A model generated the notes under the pieces. It worked only from the letters and a program-made list of their open reading frames with translations. It did no database searches and was not told the origin of the DNA. A DNA stretch of 64,000 nucleotides from an uncultured Acinetobacter sp. (lineage in GTDB: Bacteria; Pseudomonadota; Gammaproteobacteria; Pseudomonadales; Moraxellaceae). This document shows positions 8,760 through 18,148 of the stretch, one piece after another. Within the stretch, counting starts at the first letter, position 1. Every line of letters starts with the position of its first letter. The stretch spans positions 141,050 through 205,049 of the forward strand of contig CAJYTY010000032.1 in assembly GCA_913777945.1 (NCBI GenBank), read 5' to 3'. Position numbers and translations under genes: made by a program.

Positions 8760-10574
8760 ATGAAGCAAAATTTTAAATACTCAATGCCAAGTCATGCTCT
8801 AGCTCTAATATTGGGCACAACATTAAGTTTAGGTGCATCTTATACACAAGCAAAAAGCCCAGCTAATCCGAATAAAGTGTTACGTTATGCTTTTCCCGTG
8901 GCTGAGACTGGATTTGATCCTGTTGCTGTACAAGATTTATATTCAGCACATATTTTGTATTCAGTATTTGAAACGTTATATACCTATGATTATTTAGCTT
9001 CACCCGCAAAACTTGTTCCAAATACGGCGGTGGCTTTGCCAGAAGTAAGTACCGATGGTTTGACCTATACCATTCGAATAAAAAAAGGGATTTATTTTAC
9101 TCCTGATCCTGTATTTAAAGGCAAAGCGAGAGAATTAACTGCAGCAGACTATGCCTATTCTTTTAAACGTTTGCTTGATCCAAATCTACATTCACCCAAC
9201 AGTTGGTTGTTTGAGGGACGTATCTCAGGAATGGATAGTGCTATCCAGCAAGCAACGAAAAATGGAAAATTTAATTACGATCAGCCGATTGCAGGGCTAC
9301 AAACACCAGATCGTTATACTTTGCTGATTCGATTAAAAGAGCCAAATTATAATTTCCCAATGCTACTTGCACATCAACCAACTGGTGCAGTCGCTCGTGA
9401 AGTGATTGAACATTATCGTGATAAAGCAGGCTATGCGATGGGACATCCTGTGGGGACAGGTCCTTATGTTCTCGCACAATGGACACCGGGTTCGCGTATT
9501 ATTTTGAAAGCAAATCCTGATTATCGCGGTTACACATGGAATTTTAAAGCGACCAATCCTGAAGATCAGAAAATCGTACAGCAAATGCAAGGCAAAAAAA
9601 TGCCGCAGATTGGTGTGGTCGATATTCAGGTGATTGAAGAATCACAGTCAGGATGGTTGTCGTTCCAAAAAGATGGGTTAGATATATTTACTTTAGATGG
9701 TGAATTACCTGCACAAGCTTTAAAAGATGGTCAGTTAAAGCCAGAGTTAGCAAAAAAAGGGATTCAACTTTCACGTATTGCTGACCCTTCAATTGATTAC
9801 TTGTATTGGAATATACAAAATCCTGTGGTGGGTGGCGTGAGTAAAGAGAAAATTGCTTTGCGCCGTGCAATGGCGATGGCAATTTCCAAAGAGAAATTTA
9901 TCAGCATTTTAGCGAAAGGGAACGCCAAAAAGTTAGAATCGCCGATTCCTTATGGTGTCGCGGGGCATGATCCCAATTATAAAAGCAGCATTCCATATTC
10001 AGTAAAAGCAGCAAATTTATTACTTGATCGTTATAACTACAACGTGGGCAAAGATGGTTGGCGGATGTTACCGAATGGCAAGCCACTGGTGATTGAATTT
10101 ATGCCATCCAGTAGTAGTGCACGAAGTATGCAGATGGCTGAACTCCTAAAGAAAGAATTAGCCAATATTAAAGTCAATATGGTTTCTAAACCTGTGCCTT
10201 TTGCGGAAGGTTTAAAGGCTGAAAAACAATGTAAAACCATGTTTAAGGCTTCTGCTTGGATTGCAGACTATCCTGATGCAGATAACTTTGTACAGTTGTT
10301 TTATGGCAACAATATTCATGCCACCAACCATACTTGTTTTAAATTGCCAGAATATGATCGTTTATATGAACAGTCATTAAAACTAGCTGATGGCCCTGAA
10401 CGTAATTTGTTATATCGTAAAATGTCACGATTGCTAGAGTTTTATGCCCCTGTACAATTTATGTCGACTCGTTACCGTACTGTCGTGGCACAACCTCGAG
10501 TGATTGGCTATAAAAAACACCCAATTCTGCCAGCAGAGTGGATGTATATCGATATTCAACAAAACAAACCATAG
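8760..10574 (+). CDS. Extracellular solute-binding protein family 5 (peptide ABC transporter), copy 2
   Basis: Second family-5 binding protein, 10 nt after the first. I start it at the ATG at 8760 (MKQNF...), which gives a proper signal peptide ending near 'YTQAK'; the track's earlier start overlaps the previous gene. The conserved 'HPVGTGPYVLAQW' and 'NPDYRGYTWNF' blocks are shared with copy 1. Two diverged receptors feeding one permease would broaden ligand range. This pairing is inferred from gene order. Confidence 0.9.
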   Translation: MKQNFKYSMPSHALALILGTTLSLGASYTQAKSPANPNKVLRYAFPVAETGFDPVAVQDLYSAHILYSVFETLYTYDYLASPAKLVPNTAVALPEVSTDGLTYTIRIKKGIYFTPDPVFKGKARELTAADYAYSFKRLLDPNLHSPNSWLFEGRISGMDSAIQQATKNGKFNYDQPIAGLQTPDRYTLLIRLKEPNYNFPMLLAHQPTGAVAREVIEHYRDKAGYAMGHPVGTGPYVLAQWTPGSRIILKANPDYRGYTWNFKATNPEDQKIVQQMQGKKMPQIGVVDIQVIEESQSGWLSFQKDGLDIFTLDGELPAQALKDGQLKPELAKKGIQLSRIADPSIDYLYWNIQNPVVGGVSKEKIALRRAMAMAISKEKFISILAKGNAKKLESPIPYGVAGHDPNYKSSIPYSVKAANLLLDRYNYNVGKDGWRMLPNGKPLVIEFMPSSSSARSMQMAELLKKELANIKVNMVSKPVPFAEGLKAEKQCKTMFKASAWIADYPDADNFVQLFYGNNIHATNHTCFKLPEYDRLYEQSLKLADGPERNLLYRKMSRLLEFYAPVQFMSTRYRTVVAQPRVIGYKKHPILPAEWMYIDIQQNKP

Positions 10575-10641
10575 TGTCGAAAGAAGGTTCGTGAGAAACC
10601 TAAACAATATATGAATGAAATTAAATTGGAGAGAAATAATA

Positions 10642-12660
10642 ATGGCGAAGAATATGTTGAAACAATCGACGCTGGGTCTGTTATCTATGGTAATGACAGG
10701 GATGAGCCAAGGTGTATGGGCAGAGAATACAACTGCGACTCTACCTCTTTTCAAACTGAATGATAGTGCAGAATGGTGTGATGCGAATTTACAAAAGTTA
10801 CAACAGCGTATTTCTCAATTAGAAAAACAATCTATTCAACCGCAATCTACAGCTGCACCTATTCTAGCTGAATGGGATCAATTGATGGCAAGTTTTGAAG
10901 ACTTCGCAGGACCAATTAGCTTATATAGCAATGTGGACCCCGATGCGAAATTTCGTAAGGCTGCTGATGATTGTGAAGTAAAAATCAATCAGTTGCAGAC
11001 TGAAATTTATCAGAACCCAAAATTGTATCAACGGATTAAAAATACTAAAACAACAGATCCAATTGATCGTAAATATCGTCAAGATATTCTTGATCAATTT
11101 GAAGATACAGGCGTGCAGCTTGTACCTGAAAAACGAGCACGTTTAAAACATATATTGGATGAGCTCACCAAACTTTCGCAAGAGTTCTCTCGTAATGTCC
11201 GCGACAATCCTGAAAAATTAGAATTCACACCAGCCGAATTAAAGGGACTACCTGAAAGTTATATTTCAGGCTTAAAGAAAAATGATAAAGGCAATTATTT
11301 ATTGGGTTTTGAATATCCTGAATATCAACCTTTTATGGAACTTTCAGACAGTGATGATGCAAGAAAACGTTATCAAACGGCATTTACACGTCGTGGTACA
11401 GAAAAGAATTTAGTCCTCCTTAAACAGATTATCGATTTACGTTATGAACTGGCACAGTTATTTGGTCAGCCAAGTTATGCCGATTGGGCATTAAAGAAAC
11501 GTATGGCGAAAACGCCAAAAACAGTCAATAACTTTTTGGCTGATGTGCATAAAGTCGTGGCACCTTTAGAGCAAAAAGAGGTGCAGGAGTTACGTGCATT
11601 TAAAGCAAAAACTTTAAATACCTCTTTAGATAAAGCTGAAATTAATCGTTGGAATGTGGGGTATTGGAGCGAAAAACTACGCAAAGATAAGTACCAGATT
11701 GACCAAGAAAAACTGCGTGATTATTTCCCAACACTTGCCGCACAGAAATGGTTGTTTGCAATTTCTGAGAATTTGTATGGTATTCAGTTTAAAGCTGCCA
11801 AAGTGGATACGTGGCAACAAGAAGTCGAATATTACGATGTTGTAGACCAAAAAACAGGTGAGATATTGGGTAGCTTATATATGGATAAGTTCCCACGTGA
11901 AGGTAAGTATGGTCATGCAGCAGTATGGGGCGTATATGGGGGCAGTACGCTGAGTAAACGTAAACCAATTTCAGTATTAGTGACTAATTTTAATCGTAAA
12001 GGTTTAAACAGCAATGAGCTTGAAACTTTTGTGCATGAGTTTGGGCATGCTTTACATGGAATTTTGTCAAAAACCCGCTATTCGGGTCAGTCAGGAACAT
12101 CAGTAGAGCGTGATTTTGTTGAAGCACCATCGCAAATGTATGAAGAATGGGCGCGCCGTAAAGAAACTTTATCTAAAGTCGCTGACTATTGTGATCCTGC
12201 TTGTCCGAGAGTGGATGATGCACTGATTGGACGATTAAAAGCTGTGCATAATTATGGACGTGGATTGGGGTATGCACGCCAAACGCTTTATGCACAATAT
12301 GATATGGCATTACATGGCGCTGATGCACTAAGTGTACAGCCAATGGATGTGTGGAAAAAAATGGAATCGGCAACCGCTCTGGGCTATGTGCCTAATACTG
12401 AATTCCCTGGTCAGTTTGGGCATTTGATGGGCTATCAAGCGGGCTATTATGGCTATATGTGGTCAGAAGTCTTGGCACTCGATATGTTGTCGGCTTTTGG
12501 CGATAACTTGAATAATCCAGAAGTGGGACAACGCTATCGTCAAACCATTCTGTCACAAGGCAGTCAAAAAAATGCAGTGCAATTGGTCAAAGACTTCTTA
12601 GGCAGAGAACCAGATAACAAGGCTTTCTTTAGTGAAATTACAGGTCAACGGGTCAAATAA
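10642..12660 (+). CDS. Exported M3-family zinc oligopeptidase
   Basis: Metallo-oligopeptidase of the thimet/Dcp/OpdA family. The zinc-binding motif 'HEFGH' is at about residues 465-469 of a 672-aa chain, and 'FVEAPSQMYEEWA' is the usual downstream third-ligand block. The ATG at 10642 is preceded by GGAGAG and yields a signal peptide ('GLLSMVMTGMSQGVWA'), so the enzyme is probably periplasmic, unlike cytosolic PrlC/OpdA. It sits between the binding-protein and permease genes and may trim oligopeptides before uptake. That last point is inferred from gene order. Confidence 0.9.
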   Translation: MAKNMLKQSTLGLLSMVMTGMSQGVWAENTTATLPLFKLNDSAEWCDANLQKLQQRISQLEKQSIQPQSTAAPILAEWDQLMASFEDFAGPISLYSNVDPDAKFRKAADDCEVKINQLQTEIYQNPKLYQRIKNTKTTDPIDRKYRQDILDQFEDTGVQLVPEKRARLKHILDELTKLSQEFSRNVRDNPEKLEFTPAELKGLPESYISGLKKNDKGNYLLGFEYPEYQPFMELSDSDDARKRYQTAFTRRGTEKNLVLLKQIIDLRYELAQLFGQPSYADWALKKRMAKTPKTVNNFLADVHKVVAPLEQKEVQELRAFKAKTLNTSLDKAEINRWNVGYWSEKLRKDKYQIDQEKLRDYFPTLAAQKWLFAISENLYGIQFKAAKVDTWQQEVEYYDVVDQKTGEILGSLYMDKFPREGKYGHAAVWGVYGGSTLSKRKPISVLVTNFNRKGLNSNELETFVHEFGHALHGILSKTRYSGQSGTSVERDFVEAPSQMYEEWARRKETLSKVADYCDPACPRVDDALIGRLKAVHNYGRGLGYARQTLYAQYDMALHGADALSVQPMDVWKKMESATALGYVPNTEFPGQFGHLMGYQAGYYGYMWSEVLALDMLSAFGDNLNNPEVGQRYRQTILSQGSQKNAVQLVKDFLGREPDNKAFFSEITGQRVK

Positions 12661-12672
12661 GGATTTGCCATT

Positions 12673-13611
12673 ATGCTTGCTTATGTCGTACGCAGACTAT
12701 GGCAAATGATCCCAACATTGTTGGGTGTCATTTTGCTCATTTTCTTTCTTTTTAACTGGGTAGGGGGAGACCCTGCATATATTTTGGCAGGAAAAATGTC
12801 TAGCCCAGAGCAAATCGATAACATCCGTAAGCAGTTGGGAGTTGATCAGCCCTACTATGTGCAGTTGTGGATTTTTATCAAGCAAATTCTGACTTTTGAT
12901 TATGGCGCAAGTTGGAGTACGGGAGAACCTGTATCACAGATTATCCTGACCCGTTTAGGGCCTTCACTGACTTTATTGATTCCGCTCACGATTTTACAAA
13001 CAGTGATTTCAATTATCCTTGCTTTAGCGGTTGCTTCAGTTCGTGGATCACTGACAGATCGTATGGTGATGATGTTATGTACCATTGGCATGTCGATCAG
13101 TATTTTGGTGTATATCATTGTTTTTCAGTATGTGCTTGCTTATCAACTGAGTTGGTTCCCTGTACAGGGCTGGAGTGATCATTTTAGTCAAAATTTATTC
13201 CAATATTCTTTGTTACCTATCTTAATTATGTTGGTGGTGAGCATTGCCCCAACACTACGTTTATATCGAAGCTTCGTCCTAGATGAAATTAATCAGGATT
13301 ATGTCAGAACTGCCCGTGCCAAAGGTGTGGGGGAGTCTCGGGTACTGGGTGTGCATGTCTTGCGTAATGCCTCGATTCCGATTGTGACCGAAGTGATGGC
13401 TAGCCTGCCTGCCTTATTGATTGGTGCTTTCCTGATTGAGCGATTCTTTGGTATTCCGGGCATCGGGCGTGAAATTATTATTGCGGTTGAACGTAGCGAT
13501 TTTCCTGTGATTAAAGCCATCACCGTATATATCGCTGCGGTCACCATGATTTTTAACTTGATCGCCGATCTGATTTATAAGCTTCTCGATCCTCGTGTAC
13601 AGTTGAAGTAG
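12673..13611 (+). CDS. Peptide ABC transporter permease (OppB/DppB/YejB type)
   Basis: Inner-membrane permease of the binding-protein-dependent family. It has the usual N-terminal membrane helix ('MIPTLLGVILLIFFLF'), several further hydrophobic segments, and the EAA-type cytoplasmic loop 'YVRTARAKGVGESRVLGVHVLRN' split around the ATPase-contact helix. Length (312 aa) matches OppB/DppB. It follows the peptidase by 12 nt and precedes the second permease by 6 nt, so cotranscription is very likely. Confidence 0.95.
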   Translation: MLAYVVRRLWQMIPTLLGVILLIFFLFNWVGGDPAYILAGKMSSPEQIDNIRKQLGVDQPYYVQLWIFIKQILTFDYGASWSTGEPVSQIILTRLGPSLTLLIPLTILQTVISIILALAVASVRGSLTDRMVMMLCTIGMSISILVYIIVFQYVLAYQLSWFPVQGWSDHFSQNLFQYSLLPILIMLVVSIAPTLRLYRSFVLDEINQDYVRTARAKGVGESRVLGVHVLRNASIPIVTEVMASLPALLIGAFLIERFFGIPGIGREIIIAVERSDFPVIKAITVYIAAVTMIFNLIADLIYKLLDPRVQLK

Positions 13612-13617
13612 GGGACG

Positions 13618-14763
13618 ATGATGCTCAGTACAATTTTTAAAGGCAAAACCTCCTCAAATGAATCATCTGCGTCAACAGGACTCTGGCATTTGGCCTTGAA
13701 TCGATTGAAATCAGATCAAATCGCCGTGGTTTCTTTCTTGGTGGTTCTGTTTTATTTCATACTGCTCGCGTTATCGATGACAGGCGTGATTGCTTCTAAT
13801 TGGAATAAAGAAGTTGCAGTCAGCTACGCGCCACCGACATTTTTAGGGGCTGATACTGCGTCAGATCAAATTAAAGACAGTAGCCAGAAGATAGAGGCAT
13901 TACCTGCAAATCCAGTTGATCCATTGAAAGATGTGATTCAACAGCTCAATACCGAAATTCAGGCTGAACAACAAGGTGGCTCAGTCATTGATAATTATGG
14001 TGTGGTTGATCCTTTGGCAGAGGATATGCAGCAAATCGATCAACAGCTTGGTGGGCATCTACTTGATCAAAAACAAGAGTTAAAAACCACGTTGCCTTTT
14101 GGGGCAGATAAGTGGGGTCAAGATGTCCTACTCAAAACTATTAAAGGTGCTGAAACCTCAATTCTGGTCGGTTTGTTATCCGCTTTATTGGCTGTAGTGA
14201 TTGGTACTTTCTTGGGTGCGATTGCAGGTTATTTCGGTGGTTGGGTGGATGATGTTCTGAACTGGTTCTACAACATTTTTACTTCGATTCCTTATCTATT
14301 GTTGGTATTGGCGATTGCTGCGGTGCTCCAACAAAAGGGCATTCTATCGATTGTACTGATTTTAGGTCTAACGGGTTGGACAGGTGTATTTCGTCTGATT
14401 CGTGCCGAATATATGAAGCATAAATCGCGTGAATACGTGCTTGCCGCAAAAGCCATTGGTGTCAGCCATTTACGCCGCATGTTTGTGCATATTTTTCCGA
14501 ATGTCAGTCATATCGCGTTGGTTCAAATTTCGATTCTAGTGGTGTCATTTATCAAATCAGAGGTGATTCTGAGTTTCCTTGGTTTTGGTGTTCCTGTGGG
14601 GGTGGTGTCATGGGGCAGTATGCTGAATGAGGCACAAAGTGAATTGATTTTGGGCAAATGGTGGCAACTGGCTGCGGCATCGATTGCAATGGCTATTCTG
14701 GTCACAGCATTCTCCATGTTTACCGATGCATTGCGTGATGCTTTAGATCCTAAGTTGAAATAG
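13618..14763 (+). CDS. Peptide ABC transporter permease (OppC/YejE type) with long periplasmic insertion
   Basis: Partner permease. After the first membrane helix (about residues 35-60) there is a polar stretch of roughly 90 residues rich in Gln, Asp and Glu. The conserved 'LPFGADKWGQDVL' block and the remaining membrane helices follow, with an EAA loop ('YVLAAKAIGVSHLRR'). At 381 aa it is longer than typical OppC/DppC (about 300); the extra length is the polar stretch, predicted to be periplasmic. It lies 6 nt after the OppB-type gene and 13 nt before the ATPase. Confidence 0.93.
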   Translation: MMLSTIFKGKTSSNESSASTGLWHLALNRLKSDQIAVVSFLVVLFYFILLALSMTGVIASNWNKEVAVSYAPPTFLGADTASDQIKDSSQKIEALPANPVDPLKDVIQQLNTEIQAEQQGGSVIDNYGVVDPLAEDMQQIDQQLGGHLLDQKQELKTTLPFGADKWGQDVLLKTIKGAETSILVGLLSALLAVVIGTFLGAIAGYFGGWVDDVLNWFYNIFTSIPYLLLVLAIAAVLQQKGILSIVLILGLTGWTGVFRLIRAEYMKHKSREYVLAAKAIGVSHLRRMFVHIFPNVSHIALVQISILVVSFIKSEVILSFLGFGVPVGVVSWGSMLNEAQSELILGKWWQLAAASIAMAILVTAFSMFTDALRDALDPKLK

Positions 14764-14776
14764 CGGAGAAAAAATT

Positions 14777-16510
14777 ATGCAACATCAAAATGAAACACCG
14801 CTATTACAGGTAGACGATCTTCGGGTCAGCTTTAAAGGCGAAAATAAACAATGGATCGAAACGGTTAAAGGAATTTCATTTTCAATTCCTAAAAATAAAA
14901 CCGTGGCTTTGGTCGGTGAGTCAGGCAGTGGTAAATCTGTCACTTCCTTAGCGGTGATGGGTTTATTACCGAAAGGGCAAAGTCAAATTGCAACGCAAAG
15001 TCGTATTACTTTTGAGGGTAAGGATTTACTGAATTTATCTGCAAAAGAGATTCGGAAAATCTGTGGTAAGGAAATTGCCATGATTTTCCAAGAGCCGATG
15101 TCTTCATTGAATCCTGTATTTACCGTGGGTGATCAGATTGCCGAAGTGCTGTGCATTCATTTAGGCATGGGACGCAAGCAGGCCAGAGTAAGAGTGCTTG
15201 AGTTACTTCGAGAAGTCGGTATTCCAGCACCTGAAACAAAAATAGATGCTTATCCAAGCCAGCTTTCTGGTGGTCAGCAGCAACGGGTCATGATTGCGAT
15301 GGCAATCGCCTGTGAACCAAAATTATTGATTGCGGATGAACCAACCACGGCTTTAGATGTCACCATTCAAAAGCAAATCATTGATTTGTTGGAATCACTA
15401 CGACAACGCCATGAAATGTCGATGCTGTTCATTACCCATGATTTAGCACTGGTTGGCGAAATTGCTGATGAAGTGATCGTAATGCGCCATGGTGAAATCC
15501 GTGAATCTGGCGCTGTTGAGCAAGTGTTGGAACAACCGAAAGATGTGTACACCCGTGCTTTGTTGCACTGCCGACCGCAGCTTTCAACACGTCCATACCG
15601 TTTACCTGTGACCAGTGATTTTATGAAGCAGGACGAAAATGGACAATTGATTGAAGCAACCAATTTGTCCGAATTAAATTTGAAACAACGGTCGCGAGGA
15701 CTCACTGGTGAAGAAGCCATTGTTTTAGAAGTCAAAGATCTGAAAAAATCGTTTTATAGCCGTAAAGGACTATGGGGCCGTGATGAATTTCAGGCCGTAA
15801 AAGGTGTTTCTTTCCAACTGGCTAAAGGCAAGACTTTAGGTTTGGTTGGAGAGTCTGGTTCTGGGAAAACCACCATTGGTCTATTGCTAATGCGTTTGCA
15901 TGAGGCGACAGGTGGGCAGGCTTTGATTGGTGGCAAAGATATTCTTGCCATGACTGAGAAAGAATTTTCACAGTATCAGCGTAAAATTCAAATTATTTTC
16001 CAGAATCCATATGCTTCACTCAATCCACGCTTTACCATTGGTCAGATTTTATTGGAGCCGATGCGGATTCATGGCATTGGACAGAATGATGCTGAACGCA
16101 AGAAAATTGCACTCGAGCTATTGGAAAGAGTGAGCTTACCAATACAAGCTTATGATCGTTATCCGCATGAGTTTTCAGGTGGGCAGCGACAACGGATTGC
16201 AATTGCACGTTGCTTGACTTTAAAACCAGAGATTTTGATTTGTGATGAATCCGTTTCTGCCTTAGATGTTTCGGTGCAGGCGCAAGTATTGAATTTATTG
16301 CAAGATCTACAGGATGAATTTGGTCTGAGTTATATCTTTATTTCGCATGATTTATCCGTAGTGAAATATATTTCAGACCAAGTGATGGTGATGAATCATG
16401 GGGAATTGGTTGAAATTGCCAATTCGGATGAGTTGTATTTACATCCACAACATGAATATACCAAGAAACTGCTGAATGCGATCCCGAAAGGCATTGTTCA
16501 GCAAGCTTGA
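14777..16510 (+). CDS. Peptide ABC transporter ATPase, fused two-domain (YejF/DppDF type)
   Basis: Single polypeptide carrying two ABC ATPase domains, equivalent to fused OppD and OppF. Domain 1 has Walker A 'GESGSGKS', signature 'LSGGQQQR' and Walker B 'LLIADEPTTALD'. Domain 2 (from about residue 320) has 'GESGSGKT', 'FSGGQRQR' and 'ILICDESVSALD'. Both look catalytically intact. Each domain ends with the oligopeptide-type C-terminal extension. It is the last gene of the uptake operon and is followed by a strong terminator. Confidence 0.96.
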   Translation: MQHQNETPLLQVDDLRVSFKGENKQWIETVKGISFSIPKNKTVALVGESGSGKSVTSLAVMGLLPKGQSQIATQSRITFEGKDLLNLSAKEIRKICGKEIAMIFQEPMSSLNPVFTVGDQIAEVLCIHLGMGRKQARVRVLELLREVGIPAPETKIDAYPSQLSGGQQQRVMIAMAIACEPKLLIADEPTTALDVTIQKQIIDLLESLRQRHEMSMLFITHDLALVGEIADEVIVMRHGEIRESGAVEQVLEQPKDVYTRALLHCRPQLSTRPYRLPVTSDFMKQDENGQLIEATNLSELNLKQRSRGLTGEEAIVLEVKDLKKSFYSRKGLWGRDEFQAVKGVSFQLAKGKTLGLVGESGSGKTTIGLLLMRLHEATGGQALIGGKDILAMTEKEFSQYQRKIQIIFQNPYASLNPRFTIGQILLEPMRIHGIGQNDAERKKIALELLERVSLPIQAYDRYPHEFSGGQRQRIAIARCLTLKPEILICDESVSALDVSVQAQVLNLLQDLQDEFGLSYIFISHDLSVVKYISDQVMVMNHGELVEIANSDELYLHPQHEYTKKLLNAIPKGIVQQA

Positions 16511-16517
16511 AGCCAAT

Positions 16518-16547
16518 AAAAAAACGCTCTAATTAGAGCGTTTTTTT
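16518..16547. terminator. Bidirectional intrinsic terminator between peptide operon and rluB
   Basis: Stem ACGCTCT / AGAGCGT with an AATT loop, flanked by an A-run on the left and a T-run on the right. It can serve the ATPase gene on the plus strand and rluB on the minus strand. Confidence 0.9.
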
Positions 16548-16563
16548 ACTTTAAAGCCAAGAA

Positions 16564-17508
16564 TTAGAACTTCTTAAAGCCTTTATTAAAACCGATGGTT
16601 TTACGACCATTGTTATTGTTGCCATTACCGCTTGGGCGTTGTTGCGGTTGATCTTGTTCATCATCACGACGTTGCTGACGTAAATAACCACCACGACGTG
16701 CAGCCAATGGTTTTTCTGCCATTTTTTCTGTACGACGTTTCGCCATACCGAATAAGCCAGTACCTTGACGTGGTTTTAATTCAACTGATTTCGCTAAATT
16801 GTCGATATCTGTTTTATCCAATTCCATCCAACGGCCTGTACGTAACTCACGTGGTAGAATTACCGTGCCATAACGGGTACGTAATAAGCGACTTACTTTT
16901 AAGCTTTGTGATTCAAAGATACGACGTACTTCGCGGTTACGACCTTCTTTAACCACAACTTGATACCAACGGTTGATACCTTCACCGCCAATTTCAGAGA
17001 ATGATTCGAATTTGGCTGGACCATCTTCAAGCTCAACACCTTTCAGCATGTTATTGCGAATTTGTGGCGTGACTTCACCCATCACACGTACCGCATATTC
17101 ACGCTCAACTTCGTTTGAAGGGTGCATTAAACGGTTAGCAAGTTCACCATCATTCGTGAATAACAATAAACCAGTACTGTTAATATCCAGACGCCCTACC
17201 ATTACCCAACGGTCATTTGCGATTTGAGGCAAATGATCAAATACAGTTGGACGTTTCTCAGGATCATTGCGTGAGCAAATTTCACCCTCTGGTTTATAGT
17301 AAATGAGAACACGGCGGCGAATTTCATCTTCAACCTGAAACTGAACTTTACGACCATCGATACGGAGTTCATCTGTAGGTTCAATACGTTCACCCACTTG
17401 AGCAATTTTTCCATTGATACTGACGCGACCAGCAGCAATGACTTCCTCCATATAGCGACGTGAGCCTAACCCGACTCTCGCTAAAACCTTTTGTAATTTT
17501 TCACTCAT
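16564..17508 (-). CDS. rluB: 23S rRNA pseudouridine synthase RluB
   Basis: RsuA-family pseudouridine synthase, expected to modify U2605 of 23S rRNA. The N-terminal S4 RNA-binding domain ('LQKVLARVGLGSRR') is followed by the catalytic block 'GRLDINSTGLLLFTNDG' with the active-site Asp. The C-terminal tail is low-complexity, rich in Gln, Asn, Arg and Gly, and probably disordered. It lies downstream of scpA-scpB on the same strand, a gene order common in proteobacteria. RluB is favoured over RluE/RsuA by length and context. Confidence 0.9.
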   Translation of the reverse strand: MSEKLQKVLARVGLGSRRYMEEVIAAGRVSINGKIAQVGERIEPTDELRIDGRKVQFQVEDEIRRRVLIYYKPEGEICSRNDPEKRPTVFDHLPQIANDRWVMVGRLDINSTGLLLFTNDGELANRLMHPSNEVEREYAVRVMGEVTPQIRNNMLKGVELEDGPAKFESFSEIGGEGINRWYQVVVKEGRNREVRRIFESQSLKVSRLLRTRYGTVILPRELRTGRWMELDKTDIDNLAKSVELKPRQGTGLFGMAKRRTEKMAEKPLAARRGGYLRQQRRDDEQDQPQQRPSGNGNNNNGRKTIGFNKGFKKF

Positions 17509-17548
17509 GACAGCACAACCTTAGACATAATGATCAACAGTTCACCTC

Positions 17549-18148
17549 TCAAGACTTCGGTGCATGTGCATCGAGTGTCATGAATGCTTCCTTGGCGTTC
17601 TGCAGGGGAGGCAATTGACCTAGCGAAGCTAAACCAAATGCATTTAAAAATTGGGGCGTTGTGACTAACAACGCAGGTCTTCCAGGTAAATCTCTAAAAC
17701 CAGATTCTTTGATCCAGTTCCAGTCAAATAAGTTTCTCAAGATCTGACTATTATTCGATACACCACGAATCTGTTCAATATCAGCACGTGTAACAGGCTG
17801 ATGGTACGCAATCACTGCGACTGTTTCGAGTAGCGAGGGCGATAATTTAGTTGGGCGTTCTGGCCAAACCTGCGCAATAATATTGCGATACTTTGCTCGC
17901 ACCTGAAAACGGAACCCTTGAGCCGTCTCAATTAACTCAATTGAACGGCCATGTTGCAACATCGCAAGTTGCTGCAAAAAATGACGTAATTGTTGTTTAT
18001 TATATTGGTTTTGAAATGCTTCTTTTAGTCGTGCAAGTGAAACTGGTGAGTCACTAGCGAACAAAATTGCTTCAATCTGTAATAAGACATCGTGATGAAT
18101 ATCTTCAAGTGACATTCCTTCATTGGTGTCAAATGGATCTAAACTCAT
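17549..18148 (-). CDS. scpB: Segregation and condensation protein B
   Basis: Kleisin-associated winged-helix subunit of the SMC-ScpAB condensin. 'IEAILFASDSPVS' and 'TVAVIAYHQPVTRADIEQIRGV' are typical ScpB blocks. Length (199 aa) is normal. Its start overlaps the end of scpA by four bases (ATGA), consistent with coupled synthesis of the two partners. The rluB gene follows after about 40 nt. Confidence 0.95.
   Translation of the reverse strand: MSLDPFDTNEGMSLEDIHHDVLLQIEAILFASDSPVSLARLKEAFQNQYNKQQLRHFLQQLAMLQHGRSIELIETAQGFRFQVRAKYRNIIAQVWPERPTKLSPSLLETVAVIAYHQPVTRADIEQIRGVSNNSQILRNLFDWNWIKESGFRDLPGRPALLVTTPQFLNAFGLASLGQLPPLQNAKEAFMTLDAHAPKS

Noticed and set aside
15367-15735. 122-aa minus-strand ORF inside the ATPase gene
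   Set aside because: Shadow of a strongly conserved ABC ATPase frame on the other strand.
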